A stretch of 33,248 bases of DNA from positions 1-33,248 of the forward strand of contig DVGZ01000011.1 in the NCBI GenBank assembly GCA_018712435.1. The letters run 5' to 3'. Made by a program: the position numbers and the translations under genes. This DNA comes from Candidatus Caccousia avicola. GTDB taxonomy: Bacteria > Bacillota > Clostridia > Oscillospirales > Acutalibacteraceae. Positions 6,882 to 17,000 of this stretch are shown here, piece by piece; positions within the stretch are counted from its first letter, which is position 1, and each line of letters begins with the position of its first letter. The notes beneath the pieces are model-generated. The model did not search any database and was not told where the DNA came from. It saw only the letters and a list, made by a program, of their open reading frames with translations.

Positions 6882-7847
6882 ATGAATAAGGAGAAGCCCG
6901 CAAGCCCCCATCAGCCGAAGCGCAAGCGCTGGTCCCGCGACGACACCGAGCTCACCCTGCTTGGTCTGCCTGCCACTGTATGGTTCGTGGTGTTCTGCTA
7001 TCTGCCGATGTTCGGCCTGATTATCGCGTTCAAGAATTTCAAGCTTTCCCCCGGACAGGGATTTCTGTACAGCCTGTTCCACAGCGATTGGGCCGGCTTT
7101 GACAACTTCAAGTTCTTCCTGACGAGCAACACCTTCGGGCTGCTGCTGCGCAACACCATTTTGTACAATCTGGTGTTCATCATCATCAACCTGGTGCTTC
7201 CCGTCGCGCTGGCCATTATCATCAACCAGCTGTATTCCAAGTTCGCGTCCAAGTGCTACCAGACCATGATGTTCCTGCCCTACTTCATGTCGTGGGTCGT
7301 GGTCAGCTACTTTGTCTACGCGTTCCTCAATCCCGACAAGGGCCTGGCGAACAGCATTATCATGGGCCTGGGCGGCGAAAAGGTGATGTGGTATTCCGCT
7401 CCCCAGTACTGGCCCTTCATTCTGGTGTTCATGTCCACCTGGAAATCCATGGGCTACAACATGGTTGTGTATCTGGCGAGCATCACCGGCATCGACGGAA
7501 GCCTCTACGAGGCCGCGATTCTCGACGGCGCCACCAAGTGGCAGCAGGCGAAATACATCACCCTGCCCTCCATCAAGCCGATGATCATCATCATGTTCAT
7601 CCTCAACATCGGCAAGATTTTCTATTCCGACTTCGGCCTGTTCTGGCAGGTGACGCAGAGAGTGCCCGCTTCTCTGTACAATACCGTCAGCACCTTCGAT
7701 ACCTTCATCTATCAGTCTCTGCAAAGCCAGATCAGCATCGGCCAGACGGCTGCCGCCGGTCTGTTCCAGGCGGTCTGCTGCTGCGTGACCATCCTGATCA
7801 CGAACTTCATCGTCTCCAAGCTCGATGAAGACAGCGCCATCATCTGA
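6882..7847 (+). CDS. ABC transporter permease, LplB-type
   Basis: A 321-residue inner membrane permease of the carbohydrate uptake type. A charged N-terminal tail (about 1-25) precedes about six hydrophobic segments. The EAA loop that contacts the ATPase is visible as YEAAILDGATKWQQAKYITL, around residues 207-226. The sequence resembles the LplB group found in Firmicutes glycan loci. The ATG has AAAGGAG 7 nt upstream. It is the first gene of the operon, and the second permease starts 20 nt after its stop. No ATP-binding subunit is encoded nearby, so a shared MsmX-like ATPase is presumed. Confidence 0.9.
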   Translation: MNKEKPASPHQPKRKRWSRDDTELTLLGLPATVWFVVFCYLPMFGLIIAFKNFKLSPGQGFLYSLFHSDWAGFDNFKFFLTSNTFGLLLRNTILYNLVFIIINLVLPVALAIIINQLYSKFASKCYQTMMFLPYFMSWVVVSYFVYAFLNPDKGLANSIIMGLGGEKVMWYSAPQYWPFILVFMSTWKSMGYNMVVYLASITGIDGSLYEAAILDGATKWQQAKYITLPSIKPMIIIMFILNIGKIFYSDFGLFWQVTQRVPASLYNTVSTFDTFIYQSLQSQISIGQTAAAGLFQAVCCCVTILITNFIVSKLDEDSAII

Positions 7848-7866
7848 GAGGAGAGGAGGAACGAAA

Positions 7867-8820
7867 ATGAGTAATGCCGAAAAACGCAGAGCCCGCAAGG
7901 AGAGTCAGAACAGCGGCGCGGCCATCCTGCACCTGAACCGGATTAAGCCCGCGACCAACGCGATTTTCAACATCCTTTTTGTCATTCTCTCTTTCATCTG
8001 CATCTTCCCGGTCTTTTATGTCATCATGATCTCGGTCAGCTCCGAGGAATCCATCCGCCTCAATGGTTACGCCCTGTGGCCGGAGACCTTCTCGAACAGC
8101 GCCTACATGTTCCTCTGGAACGAGCGCGGCACCATCTTCCAGGCCCTTTTGGTGTCCATTGCCGTCACGGTGATCGGCACGGTGCTCGGCGTGCTGCTGA
8201 CCACCAGCATGGGTTATGTGCTGTCCCGTCCGCAGTACCGTCTGCGCGGCTTCTTCAACTGGGTTGTCTTTATCCCGATGATTTTCAACGGCGGCATGGT
8301 GGCCAACTATGTGGTCATGGTGAACATGCTGCATCTGAACGACACCATCTGGAGTTTGGTTCTGCCGCTGGCGGTGTCGAGCTTCAACGTCATCATCTGT
8401 AAAACCTTCTTCCGCACCACGATTCCCGATTCGATCATCGAGTCGGCCAAGATTGACGGCGCAACGCAGCTGACCGTCTTCGGCCGCATCGTGATTCCGA
8501 TTTCCAAGCCTGTGTTCGCTACCATCGGCCTGTTTTTGACCTTCGGCTACTGGAACGACTGGTTCCAGTCCAGCTTGTACATCAACCGGACGGATCTGCT
8601 CAGCCTGCAGGCTCTGCTGAACAACATGATGAAGAATCTGGACTACATCGCCAACAACCCCTCCGCCGGCCTGAGCTTGCAGCAGTACCGCAACTCCATG
8701 CCGTCCGAGTCGGTCCGTATGGCTATCGCGGTGGTCATCGTGGTGCCGATCGCCTGTGCCTATCCCTTCTTCCAGAAGTACTTCATCTCCGGTCTGACGA
8801 TCGGCGCGGTCAAGGGCTGA
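7867..8820 (+). CDS. ABC transporter permease, LplC/YtcP-type
   Basis: A 317-residue permease that pairs with the preceding one. The first roughly 30 residues are basic and cytoplasmic, followed by about six membrane segments. The EAA-type loop reads IESAKIDGATQLTVFGRIVI. The frame is open from 7825, inside the upstream gene, but GAGGAGGAACGAAA immediately precedes ATG 7867, which I take as the start. It should form a heterodimeric membrane pore with the LplB-type protein and receive substrate from the lipoprotein encoded next. Confidence 0.9.
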   Translation: MSNAEKRRARKESQNSGAAILHLNRIKPATNAIFNILFVILSFICIFPVFYVIMISVSSEESIRLNGYALWPETFSNSAYMFLWNERGTIFQALLVSIAVTVIGTVLGVLLTTSMGYVLSRPQYRLRGFFNWVVFIPMIFNGGMVANYVVMVNMLHLNDTIWSLVLPLAVSSFNVIICKTFFRTTIPDSIIESAKIDGATQLTVFGRIVIPISKPVFATIGLFLTFGYWNDWFQSSLYINRTDLLSLQALLNNMMKNLDYIANNPSAGLSLQQYRNSMPSESVRMAIAVVIVVPIACAYPFFQKYFISGLTIGAVKG

Positions 8821-8896
8821 GTCCCGGCCGCTGTTCCCTTTGGTTTCCCAAGGTTTTCCTGTTAAAACTATATTTTATAGAAAAAGGAGAAACATC

Positions 8897-10420
8897 ATGA
8901 AAAAACTCAACAAGATTCTTGCAATGAGTATGGCAGCGCTCATGACGATGAGCCTGGCTTCCTGTTATCAGGCTCCCGCCAGCTCCGGCGCTGCTTCCAC
9001 CGGCGGCGACACCGCTTCCACCGGCGATACCGCCTCCACGGGCGGCGACGCGGCTTCCGGTGAGGTCGTCACCCTGAAATGGGTCAGCGTCGGCAACGGC
9101 CAGCCCAGCAACTACGACGCATGGCTCGAGCAGATCAATCCCTATCTGGAGGAGAAGATCGGCGTCAACCTTGATATGCAGATCGTTTCCTGGGGCGACT
9201 GGGACAACCGCCGCAGCGTAATCGTCAACACCGCCGGTGAGTACGACATCCTGTTCACCAACATGAACACCTATGTCAACGACATCACCATCGGCGCGTT
9301 CAAGGATATCACCGAGCTGGTTCAGACCGCCACGCCGGATCTGTATGCTTCCATCCCCGAGGATTACTGGGAGGCCTGCTATGTGGGCGGCAAGCTGTAT
9401 GCCGTTCCGTCCTACAAGGACTCCTCCATCAGTGAGTATCTGGTGTGGGACAAGGAGCTGGCGGAATCCACCGGCTTCACGATCCCCGAGTCCATCGACA
9501 TGAAGGATCTGGGCACCCTCACCGAGACCCTGACCGCCATGAAGGACAGCAAGGGCGAGGCTTCCTTCCCGATGAACCAGAACGGCGCGACCTGGGTTGC
9601 TTTCGAGTATGATAACCTGGGCACCGGCCTGCTGCCGATCGGCGTCCGCTATGACGACAAGAATGCCAAGGTTGTTTCCGTGCTGGAGCAGGAAGACATC
9701 CAGGCTTCCCTCGACACCTTCCATGAGTGGTATCAGGCCGGCATCATCAACTCCGATGCTGCCACGAAGCCTGAGGAGAACAACTACAAGCCGTGCAGCG
9801 TAGCACAGGGCTGGTCCGGCGCCGCCGTCACCACCTGGGGCCCGAACATGGGCGTTGAGGCTGCCGCTACGAAGCTTGGCCCGACGATCGTTTCCAACGA
9901 CACCGTGCGCGGCTCCATGAGCTGCATTTCCGCCAACTGCGCGAACCCGGAGAAGGCTCTCCAGCTGCTGGAACTGGTCAACACCGACAGCTATGTCCGT
10001 GACCTGCTGTACTACGGCGTGCAGGGCGACGACTGGGATTACACCGACGACAGCAAAGAGTGGGTCCACAGAAACAACACCAACTGGACCATGGCCGGCT
10101 ACACCCAGGGCAGCTTCTTCGCCGTCACCCCGACCGACGACTTCGACTTCAACCAGTACGACGAGGTGAAGGAACTCAACGAGAACGCTTCTCCTTCCGT
10201 GCTGCTGGGCTTCAGCCTTGACACCACCAACTTCAAGGATCAGCTGACGAACTGTGTCGCTGTCTACGAGCGCTACAAGGGCGAGCTGCTCACCGGCACC
10301 CGTGCCACCGATGAGATCGTTCCTCAGATTATGTCCGAGATGCGCGCCGCCGGTTTCGACGAGATCGTCGCGCAGTGCCAGGAGCAGGTCGACGCTTTCC
10401 TGGCCAGCAATGCCGGATAA
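8897..10420 (+). CDS. Solute-binding lipoprotein for oligosaccharides
   Basis: A 507-residue extracellular substrate-binding protein of an LplA-like group. The signal peptide (1-22) ends in the lipobox LASC with Cys23 as the lipidated residue. A low-complexity Gly/Ala/Ser/Thr linker (about 24-60) carries imperfect STGGD repeats, acting as a tether to the membrane. The rest is the two-lobed binding domain, rich in aromatic residues. AAAGGAG lies 7 nt before ATG 8897; the open frame from 8840 lacks support. The neighbouring alpha-mannosidases and GH130 enzyme suggest it captures mannose-containing glycans, but specificity is inferred. Confidence 0.9.
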   Translation: MKKLNKILAMSMAALMTMSLASCYQAPASSGAASTGGDTASTGDTASTGGDAASGEVVTLKWVSVGNGQPSNYDAWLEQINPYLEEKIGVNLDMQIVSWGDWDNRRSVIVNTAGEYDILFTNMNTYVNDITIGAFKDITELVQTATPDLYASIPEDYWEACYVGGKLYAVPSYKDSSISEYLVWDKELAESTGFTIPESIDMKDLGTLTETLTAMKDSKGEASFPMNQNGATWVAFEYDNLGTGLLPIGVRYDDKNAKVVSVLEQEDIQASLDTFHEWYQAGIINSDAATKPEENNYKPCSVAQGWSGAAVTTWGPNMGVEAAATKLGPTIVSNDTVRGSMSCISANCANPEKALQLLELVNTDSYVRDLLYYGVQGDDWDYTDDSKEWVHRNNTNWTMAGYTQGSFFAVTPTDDFDFNQYDEVKELNENASPSVLLGFSLDTTNFKDQLTNCVAVYERYKGELLTGTRATDEIVPQIMSEMRAAGFDEIVAQCQEQVDAFLASNAG

Positions 10421-10460
10421 GGAAAACTGTCTGAGCATTCCTATTCATACTCTGTAACAG

Positions 10461-10553
10461 AAAGGCCGCCGCTGAGAGCGGGCAGGAGAAAACACAAGCC
10501 AGCGGGTTTTCTTGATCCGCGTTTTCACCGGCCCGCCCAGCGGCGGCCTTTTT
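10461..10553 (+). terminator. Long branched hairpin between binding protein and hydrolases
   Basis: An outer 13-bp perfect stem (10461-10473 with 10539-10551, partly GGCCGCCGCT/AGCGGCGGCC) encloses GCGGGC/GCCCGC and a smaller AGAAAAC/GTTTTCT hairpin, and it ends in TTTTT (10549-10553). It is likely a leaky terminator or processing stem that keeps transporter mRNA more abundant than the hydrolase mRNA. Confidence 0.75.
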
Positions 10554-10584
10554 CACCAATTTCCCATTTACGGGGGTTTTCACT

Positions 10585-12987
10585 ATGAAGCAGCACGCCA
10601 TCCGCACGGTGTACGCCGTGCACCACTCCCATACCGATATCGGCTACACCGATTTGCAGGAGCATGTCATCGACCTGCAAACCGACTATATCCGCAGCGC
10701 TCTGCGTCTGATGCGGGAACCGGAAAACGCGGATTTCCGCTGGAACTGTGAGACGCTGTACTGCGTGGAGCAGTTCTTTGAAAGCGCCGCGCCCGAGGAG
10801 CAGCGTTTCTTCCTGGAGCTGGCCGCGCAGGGGCGGCTCGGCCTTTCGGCCAACTATCTCAACTTCACGGATCTGCTCGACTGCGGGATCTATTCGCGCC
10901 GCCTGCACGCATGGAAGGAGCGCTTTGCCGATTCCGGCATCACGCTCCGCACCGCCATGTGCGCCGATATCAACGGCCTGTCCATGGGCCAGCGCGATGC
11001 AATGATTGACAACGGAATTGAATTTTTATACACTAATATTCACTGTCATCACGGAATGTATCCGCTGTGGCAGAACCAGAACGCCTATTTCTGGGAGAAC
11101 GCGGACGGCCGCCGCCTGCTGGTCTGGAACGGCGAGCATTATAACCTGGGAAATGTGCTCGGCCTGCGCCCCAACCATACCGTCAATTTCATGATGCTCG
11201 ACCGCCTCGGCGGCGATCCGCAGCCGCGGGACGACGTGGAAGCGCTGGCAAAGAATCTGGACGATTACCTGACCGAGTGTGAGGAAAACGGCTATCCATA
11301 TGACTTCATTCCCGCGTCGGTGTCCGGCGTGTTCAGCGACAACGCCCCGCCGGAGCCGCTGATCCTGCGCACGATCGAGGGCTTCCATGAGCGGTATGGA
11401 GACAAGGTGCGGGTGCGCATGGTCAGTTTGCAGGAGATGTACGGCGAGATTGCTCCGAAGCTGAAGGACGCGCCGGTTTTCCGGGGCGACCTCAACGACT
11501 GGTGGGCCCATGGCGTCGGCTCCACCCCGTATGCCGTCAAGCACTATCTCGGCGCGCGCCGCAGCTATGAGCTGGCCCGCCGCCTGGCTCCGGAGCTGGA
11601 CAAGAAGGACGGCGCTCTGGTGCGGGATACGGAGGACAGCCTGCTGCTTTACGCCGAGCACACCTGGGGCCATTCGGCCAGCATCACAAACCCGTATGAG
11701 TCGATGGTGCTCGACCTCGACATGCGCAAAAACGGCTACGCCAGCCGCGCGCACGAGGGCGCGGCGCGGATGCTCGGACGGATCGCGAGGGAGCAGGGCG
11801 ATATCCTGCGCTATTACGCGACCGAGGGCCGCATCCGTGTGCAGAACCCGACCGCGCTTTCCGGCCCGATGGCCGTGGAGTTCTACATCGAGACGCTGCC
11901 CGCGGGATTGCCCGCCGCCGTCATCCGCGCGGAGGACGGCCGGGAGCTGGCCTGCCAGGTCAGCCCGCACCCGCGCGGCCGCCGCATCACCTTTGTGGAC
12001 GATTTCGCGCCGGGCGAGTGGAAATCGTATTCGTATCACAGGGCCGAAGCCCCCGCGCAGCGATTGAACACCCGCCGGTGCTACGTCGGCGCGGAGCGCG
12101 TGCGCGATATCGTGAACGATTACGACCCCGTTTCCTACCGCCTGCCCTACGGCTTTGAAAACCGCTTTTTCCGCATTGGATACGAGGTCGGGCGCGGCCT
12201 GTGCAGTCTGTATGACAAGCGCGCCGGACGCGAGCTGATGGTGCGGGACGGCGTGCCGTTCTTCACCCCTGTCTATGAACGCACGCCGGTGCGCGCCGAA
12301 GGGCCCTGCCCGGCGGAGCAGGAGCGCCGTCTGCTGGGGCGCAACGTCCGGGGACAGCACGCGGAGCAGTTCCCTGCCGTGCTGGAGGAAGTGATCTGCG
12401 AAGAGCGCGGCCCCGTGTTCACCACGCTGCGCCTGCGCGGCTCCATGGTGGGGAGCGTTCACTGCGACGTGGTGCTCAAGCTGTATGAGGAGCTGCCCCG
12501 CATCGATCTGCGCGTGGAGCTGGGCAAGACGCTGTCCACCGACATCGAGAGCGTCTATGTGCCGGTGACGCTGGATCTTCCCGGTCACGAGCTGTGGCTG
12601 CGCAAGGGCGGCCGCGAGACCATGCGCCCCGGCGTGGATCAGCTGCCCGGCGGCGGCATGGAGTACAGCATGAGCGACGACGGCCTGGCCTGGCTGGGCG
12701 AGGACGGCGGCGTGCTGCTGGCTTCGCACGACGTCCCGCTGTTCTATTTCGGCGAGCTCACCCACCACCCGATCCGCCTGTGCGAAAACCGCCCGGAGGA
12801 CAATCATCGCCCGGTGTGGAGCTGGCTGATGAACAACATCTGGGAAACCAATTTCAAGCTGGATCTGTCCGGCTTTACCGAGTACCGCTACACTCTGTGG
12901 CTGACGGACGAAACCGGCCCCGAGCGCGCGATGGACGCTCTGCATGAGCGCATGTTTGAGCCCGTCGTGCGGATCGTGGGAGACTGA
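10585..12987 (+). CDS. GH38-like putative alpha-mannosidase
   Basis: An 800-residue cytoplasmic protein without a signal peptide. The N-terminus has the zinc-site motif HSHTD (His16 and Asp18). Asp128 in ADINGLS occupies the position of the GH38 nucleophile, and EHTWGH (359-363) matches the position of the last metal-binding histidine. The C-terminal half is beta-rich, as in GH38. It is shorter and more divergent than the 1033-residue enzyme at 14035, since the catalytic domain begins at residue 1. Some databases may label such proteins DUF5054. Alpha-mannosidase activity is plausible from motifs and context, but linkage specificity is unknown. Start: ATG after a GGGGG-containing site. Confidence 0.72.
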   Translation: MKQHAIRTVYAVHHSHTDIGYTDLQEHVIDLQTDYIRSALRLMREPENADFRWNCETLYCVEQFFESAAPEEQRFFLELAAQGRLGLSANYLNFTDLLDCGIYSRRLHAWKERFADSGITLRTAMCADINGLSMGQRDAMIDNGIEFLYTNIHCHHGMYPLWQNQNAYFWENADGRRLLVWNGEHYNLGNVLGLRPNHTVNFMMLDRLGGDPQPRDDVEALAKNLDDYLTECEENGYPYDFIPASVSGVFSDNAPPEPLILRTIEGFHERYGDKVRVRMVSLQEMYGEIAPKLKDAPVFRGDLNDWWAHGVGSTPYAVKHYLGARRSYELARRLAPELDKKDGALVRDTEDSLLLYAEHTWGHSASITNPYESMVLDLDMRKNGYASRAHEGAARMLGRIAREQGDILRYYATEGRIRVQNPTALSGPMAVEFYIETLPAGLPAAVIRAEDGRELACQVSPHPRGRRITFVDDFAPGEWKSYSYHRAEAPAQRLNTRRCYVGAERVRDIVNDYDPVSYRLPYGFENRFFRIGYEVGRGLCSLYDKRAGRELMVRDGVPFFTPVYERTPVRAEGPCPAEQERRLLGRNVRGQHAEQFPAVLEEVICEERGPVFTTLRLRGSMVGSVHCDVVLKLYEELPRIDLRVELGKTLSTDIESVYVPVTLDLPGHELWLRKGGRETMRPGVDQLPGGGMEYSMSDDGLAWLGEDGGVLLASHDVPLFYFGELTHHPIRLCENRPEDNHRPVWSWLMNNIWETNFKLDLSGFTEYRYTLWLTDETGPERAMDALHERMFEPVVRIVGD
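11006..11034 (+). promoter_or_regulatory. Promoter-like sequence inside the GH38-like gene
   Basis: TTGACA (11006-11011), 17-bp spacer and TACACT (11029-11034) lie in an AT-rich island of a GC-rich gene. The codons here (ATT, GAA, TTT, TTA, ACT, AAT) differ sharply from neighbours. If active it would supply extra mRNA for the downstream GH130, GH38, GH20 and GH3 genes. It could equally be chance. Confidence 0.3.
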
Positions 12988-13016
12988 CCACCCCTGAGAC
13001 CCAAAGGAGGTTCTTT

Positions 13017-14006
13017 ATGGCAAAGATTATCGGAAACGCATTACCCAACATCCCCTGGCAGGATCCGCCCGAGACGCTGCGCACCCCGCTGTGGCGCTTT
13101 GACGGCAACCCCATCATCGGCCGCGACGGCAACAAGCGCTCGAACAGCGTGTTCAACAGCGCGGTGGTCCCCTACAAGGACGGCTTCGCGGGCGTGTTCC
13201 GCTGCGACAGCCTGTCCATCAGCATGGACCTGTTTGCCGGGTTCAGCAAGGACGGCATCCACTGGATCATCGACGACGAGCCGATCCACATCGTGGGCGA
13301 CGACCCGGAGATCACAAAGCGCGAATACCGCTATGACGCGCGCGTCTGCCTGATGGAGGGCAAATACTACGTCAGCTGGTGCAACGGCTACCACGGCCCG
13401 ACGATCGGCCTGGCCTGGACGGAGGATTTCAAGACCTTCCATCAGCTGGAGAACGCGTTCCTCCCGTATAACCGCAACGGCGTTCTGTTCCCGCGCAAGA
13501 TCCAGGGACGCTATATGATGATGAGCCGTCCGAGCGACACGGGCCACACCCCGTTCGGCGATATCTTTGTCAGTCAGAGTGAGGACCTCGTCTACTGGGG
13601 CCGTCACCGCTACATGATGGGCGCTGTCCCGGGCGACACCTCCGCGTGGCAGAGCCTGAAAATCGGCCCCGGCCCCAGCCCGATCGAGACGGATGAGGGC
13701 TGGCTGCTGATTTACCACGGCGTGATCAACACCTGCAACGGCTATGTGTACCGCATGGGCGCGGCCCTGCTGGATCTCGACGAGCCGTGGAAGGTCAAGG
13801 CCAGAGGAAAGGATTATATCCTTGCTCCGCAGATGCTGTATGAGTGCGTGGGCGACGTGCCGAACGTGACCTTCCCCTGCGCGGCGCTGACGGACGCGCC
13901 GACCGGCCGCATCGCCGTTTACTACGGCTGCGCCGACACCGTCACCGGCCTGGCGTTTACCACCGTGGACCGCGTGCTCGATTACATCAAGGCAAACTCG
14001 TTCTGA
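13017..14006 (+). CDS. GH130 beta-mannoside phosphorylase
   Basis: A 329-residue five-bladed beta-propeller enzyme of family GH130. Asp107 in YDARV corresponds to the catalytic acid, in the DxRV motif of the family. The GLAWTEDF and YHGV stretches are also typical. The length of about 330 fits the subfamily that includes beta-1,4-mannosyl-N-acetylglucosamine and mannooligosaccharide phosphorylases rather than the longer mannosylglucose phosphorylases. It would split Man-beta-1,4-GlcNAc with phosphate into mannose-1-phosphate and GlcNAc. Flanking GH38 and GH20 genes and the downstream mutase/isomerase favour the N-glycan core substrate over beta-mannan. No signal peptide. AAAGGAGG precedes the ATG. 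Confidence 0.9.
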   Translation: MAKIIGNALPNIPWQDPPETLRTPLWRFDGNPIIGRDGNKRSNSVFNSAVVPYKDGFAGVFRCDSLSISMDLFAGFSKDGIHWIIDDEPIHIVGDDPEITKREYRYDARVCLMEGKYYVSWCNGYHGPTIGLAWTEDFKTFHQLENAFLPYNRNGVLFPRKIQGRYMMMSRPSDTGHTPFGDIFVSQSEDLVYWGRHRYMMGAVPGDTSAWQSLKIGPGPSPIETDEGWLLIYHGVINTCNGYVYRMGAALLDLDEPWKVKARGKDYILAPQMLYECVGDVPNVTFPCAALTDAPTGRIAVYYGCADTVTGLAFTTVDRVLDYIKANSF

Positions 14007-14034
14007 GCCGGACTCCGGAGAAAGGGATCAGCAT

Positions 14035-17000
14035 ATGGAGACTATGAGCTTTCTTGACAAACGCATCAACGGGATCTGCACGGAGCTGCAAAAGCTTTCC
14101 GTCAAGCAGAAATTCCCCACCGACAGCTGGGTATACAAGCCGGGCAACTTCCTGCGCCCGGAGGACGCGGACGCGGACGCCGCTCCGTTTGAGCCGTTCG
14201 ACTGCCGCACCATGCACTGGTACGGCCCGGACAAGCACTACTGGTTCCGCGCCGACGTGACCGTCCCGCCCGAGCTGGACGGCAAGCCGCTGTGGATGCA
14301 CGTCTGCACGCAGATCGACGAGTGGGACGACGCGAAAAACCCGCAGTTCCTTCTGTTCGTCAACGGCGTGGTGACGCAGGGCATCGACATGAACCACCGC
14401 GACGTGCTGCTGGACCGCTGCGCGAAGGCGGGCACGCAGTACCGTCTGGAAATGCAGGCCTACACCGGCATTCTGCACACGGAGTTCAACCTGATCGTGG
14501 ATCTGCGCGAGGTGGATCCGGCGATCACAGCGCTGTATTATGACATGGTCGTGCCGCTGCAGGCGTTCCCGCGCCTGGATCCGGACAGCAAGGCCCGCCA
14601 CGATCTCGAACGCGTGCTGAACGAGGCCGTCAACCTGCTGGATCTGCGCACGCCGTATAACGACAGCTTCTATGCCAGCGTGGACGAGGCCCGCCGCTAT
14701 CTCGACAAGGCGCTGTATACGGACCTTGCCGGAAACGACGAGGTGATCGCCAGCTGCATCGGCCACACGCACATTGACGTGGCGTGGTGGTGGACCGTGG
14801 CTCAGACGCGCGAGAAGGTCTGCCGCAGCTTCGCGACGGTCCTCAAGCTGATGGACGAATACCCGAACTATAAATTCATGTCGAGCCAGCCGCAGCTGTA
14901 TTTCTTCCTCAAGGAGCGTTATCCGGAGCTGTATGAGCAGGTGAAGAAGCGCGTCGCCGAGGGCCGCTGGGAGCCCGAGGGCGGCATGTGGGTGGAAGCC
15001 GACTGCAACCTGACGAGCGGCGAGAGCCTGGTGCGTCAGTTCCTCTACGGCAAGCGCTTTTTCAAGGAGGAGTTCGGCCTGGACAACCGCATTCTGTGGC
15101 TGCCCGACGTGTTCGGCTACTCCGGCGCGCTGCCGCAGATCATGAAGAAGTGCGGCATCGACTATTTCATGACGACGAAGCTCGCGTGGAACCAGTTCAA
15201 CAAAATGCCCTACGACACCTTCCGTTGGCGCGGCGTGGACGGCACGGAGATCCTCACCCATCTCGTCACGACGCTGGGCGTCGGCCAGGATGAAAAGGAC
15301 TTCTTCACCACCTACAACGGCATGCTGCATCCCGACGCCATCATCGGCGGCTGGCACCGCTACCAGCAGAAGGACATCAACAACGACATTCTGATCTCCT
15401 ACGGCTACGGAGACGGCGGCGGCGGACCGACCCGCGCCATGCTGGAAACCTCCCTGCGCATGGAGAAGGGAATCGAGGGCCTGCCGAAGGTGCGTCAGGC
15501 GTTTGCCCGCACGTTCTTCGACGAGCTGGACGAGCGCGTGAGCGGCAACCGCCGTCTGCCTACCTGGGAGGGCGAGCTGTACTTTGAATACCACCGCGGC
15601 ACCCTGACCTCCATGGCGCGCAACAAGCGTTCCAACCGCAAGGCGGAGCTGCACATGATGGATCTCGAGCTGCTCAGCGTGCTGGCCGCGAAGGAAGTGC
15701 CGTATCCCGCCGAGGCAATCGACCGCCTGTGGCACGGCATCCTCCTGAACCAGTTCCACGACATCCTGCCCGGCTCCTCCATCCATGAGGTGTACGAGGT
15801 CACCAAGCGCGAGTATGAGCAGATGGAGGAAGAGATCGGCAAGCTGCGCGACGAGCGCCTGGCCGCTCTGACCCCGGCGGGCGAGGGAATCACCGTGTTC
15901 AACACCACCGGCTTTGCGCGCCATGACGTGGTGGAGCTGGGTGACTGCACCGCCGCCGCGCTGTCCGACAGTGAGGGCCATGTGTATCCGGTGCAGCAGA
16001 CGGAGAACGGCGCGGTCGTCTATGTGGACGGCCTGCCCGCCAAGGGACGCAAGACGTTTGCTCCCGCCGCTGCTCCCGCTGCCGCCGGCCGCTTTGTGCT
16101 GGGTGCGGACGGCCATACGCTGGAAACGCCGTTCTATGCGGTGCGCTTTGACGAGAACGGCCAGATTTCCGGCCTGTTCGACAAGGAAAACCGCCGCGAG
16201 GTGCTCCAGGCCGGCAAGGCCGGAAACCTCCTGCGCGTGTTTGAGGATAAGCCCATTTATTACGATAACTGGGATATTGATATCTACTACACGGAGAAGT
16301 TCTGGGACGTGACGGATCTTCGGGAATTCCGCTGGACGGAGACCGGCCCGGTGCGCGCGACGCTGCATATCGAGCGCGCGTTCAGCAACTCCACGATCGC
16401 GCAGGATATCCATTTCTACGCCGACACCCGCCGCATCGACTTTGTGACCACGGTGGAGTGGCACGAGCACCAGCATCTGCTCAAAGTGCAGTTCCCGATC
16501 AACGTGCACACCGACGAGGCGACCTTCGAGATCCAGTACGGCAACCTCACCCGCAAGACCCACACCAACACCAGCTGGGACAAGGCGCGGTTTGAGAGCT
16601 GCGGCCAGAAGTGGGCCGATCTGTCCGAAGGCCATTACGGCGTGAGCCTGCTCAACGACTGCAAGTACGGCCATTCCGTGAAGGACAGCTGCATTTCGCT
16701 GACGCTCATCAAGTCCGGCATTGAGCCGAACCCGACCACCGATCAGGAGACGCATCACTTCACCTACGCGATCTATCCTCACGCCGAGACCTGGCGCGCG
16801 GCGGGCACGGTGCGTGAGGCGTACTTCCTCAACCAGCCCGCGCTGGCTGTGGCGGGCGGCGTCCCGGGCGACAGCTTCTCCCTGGCCTTCTGCGACGCGC
16901 CCAACGTGGTCGTGGAGACCGTCAAGCAGGCCGAGGACGGCGACGGCGTGATCGTGCGTATGTACGAGAGCGAGAACGCCCTGACCGAGACGGCGCTGCA

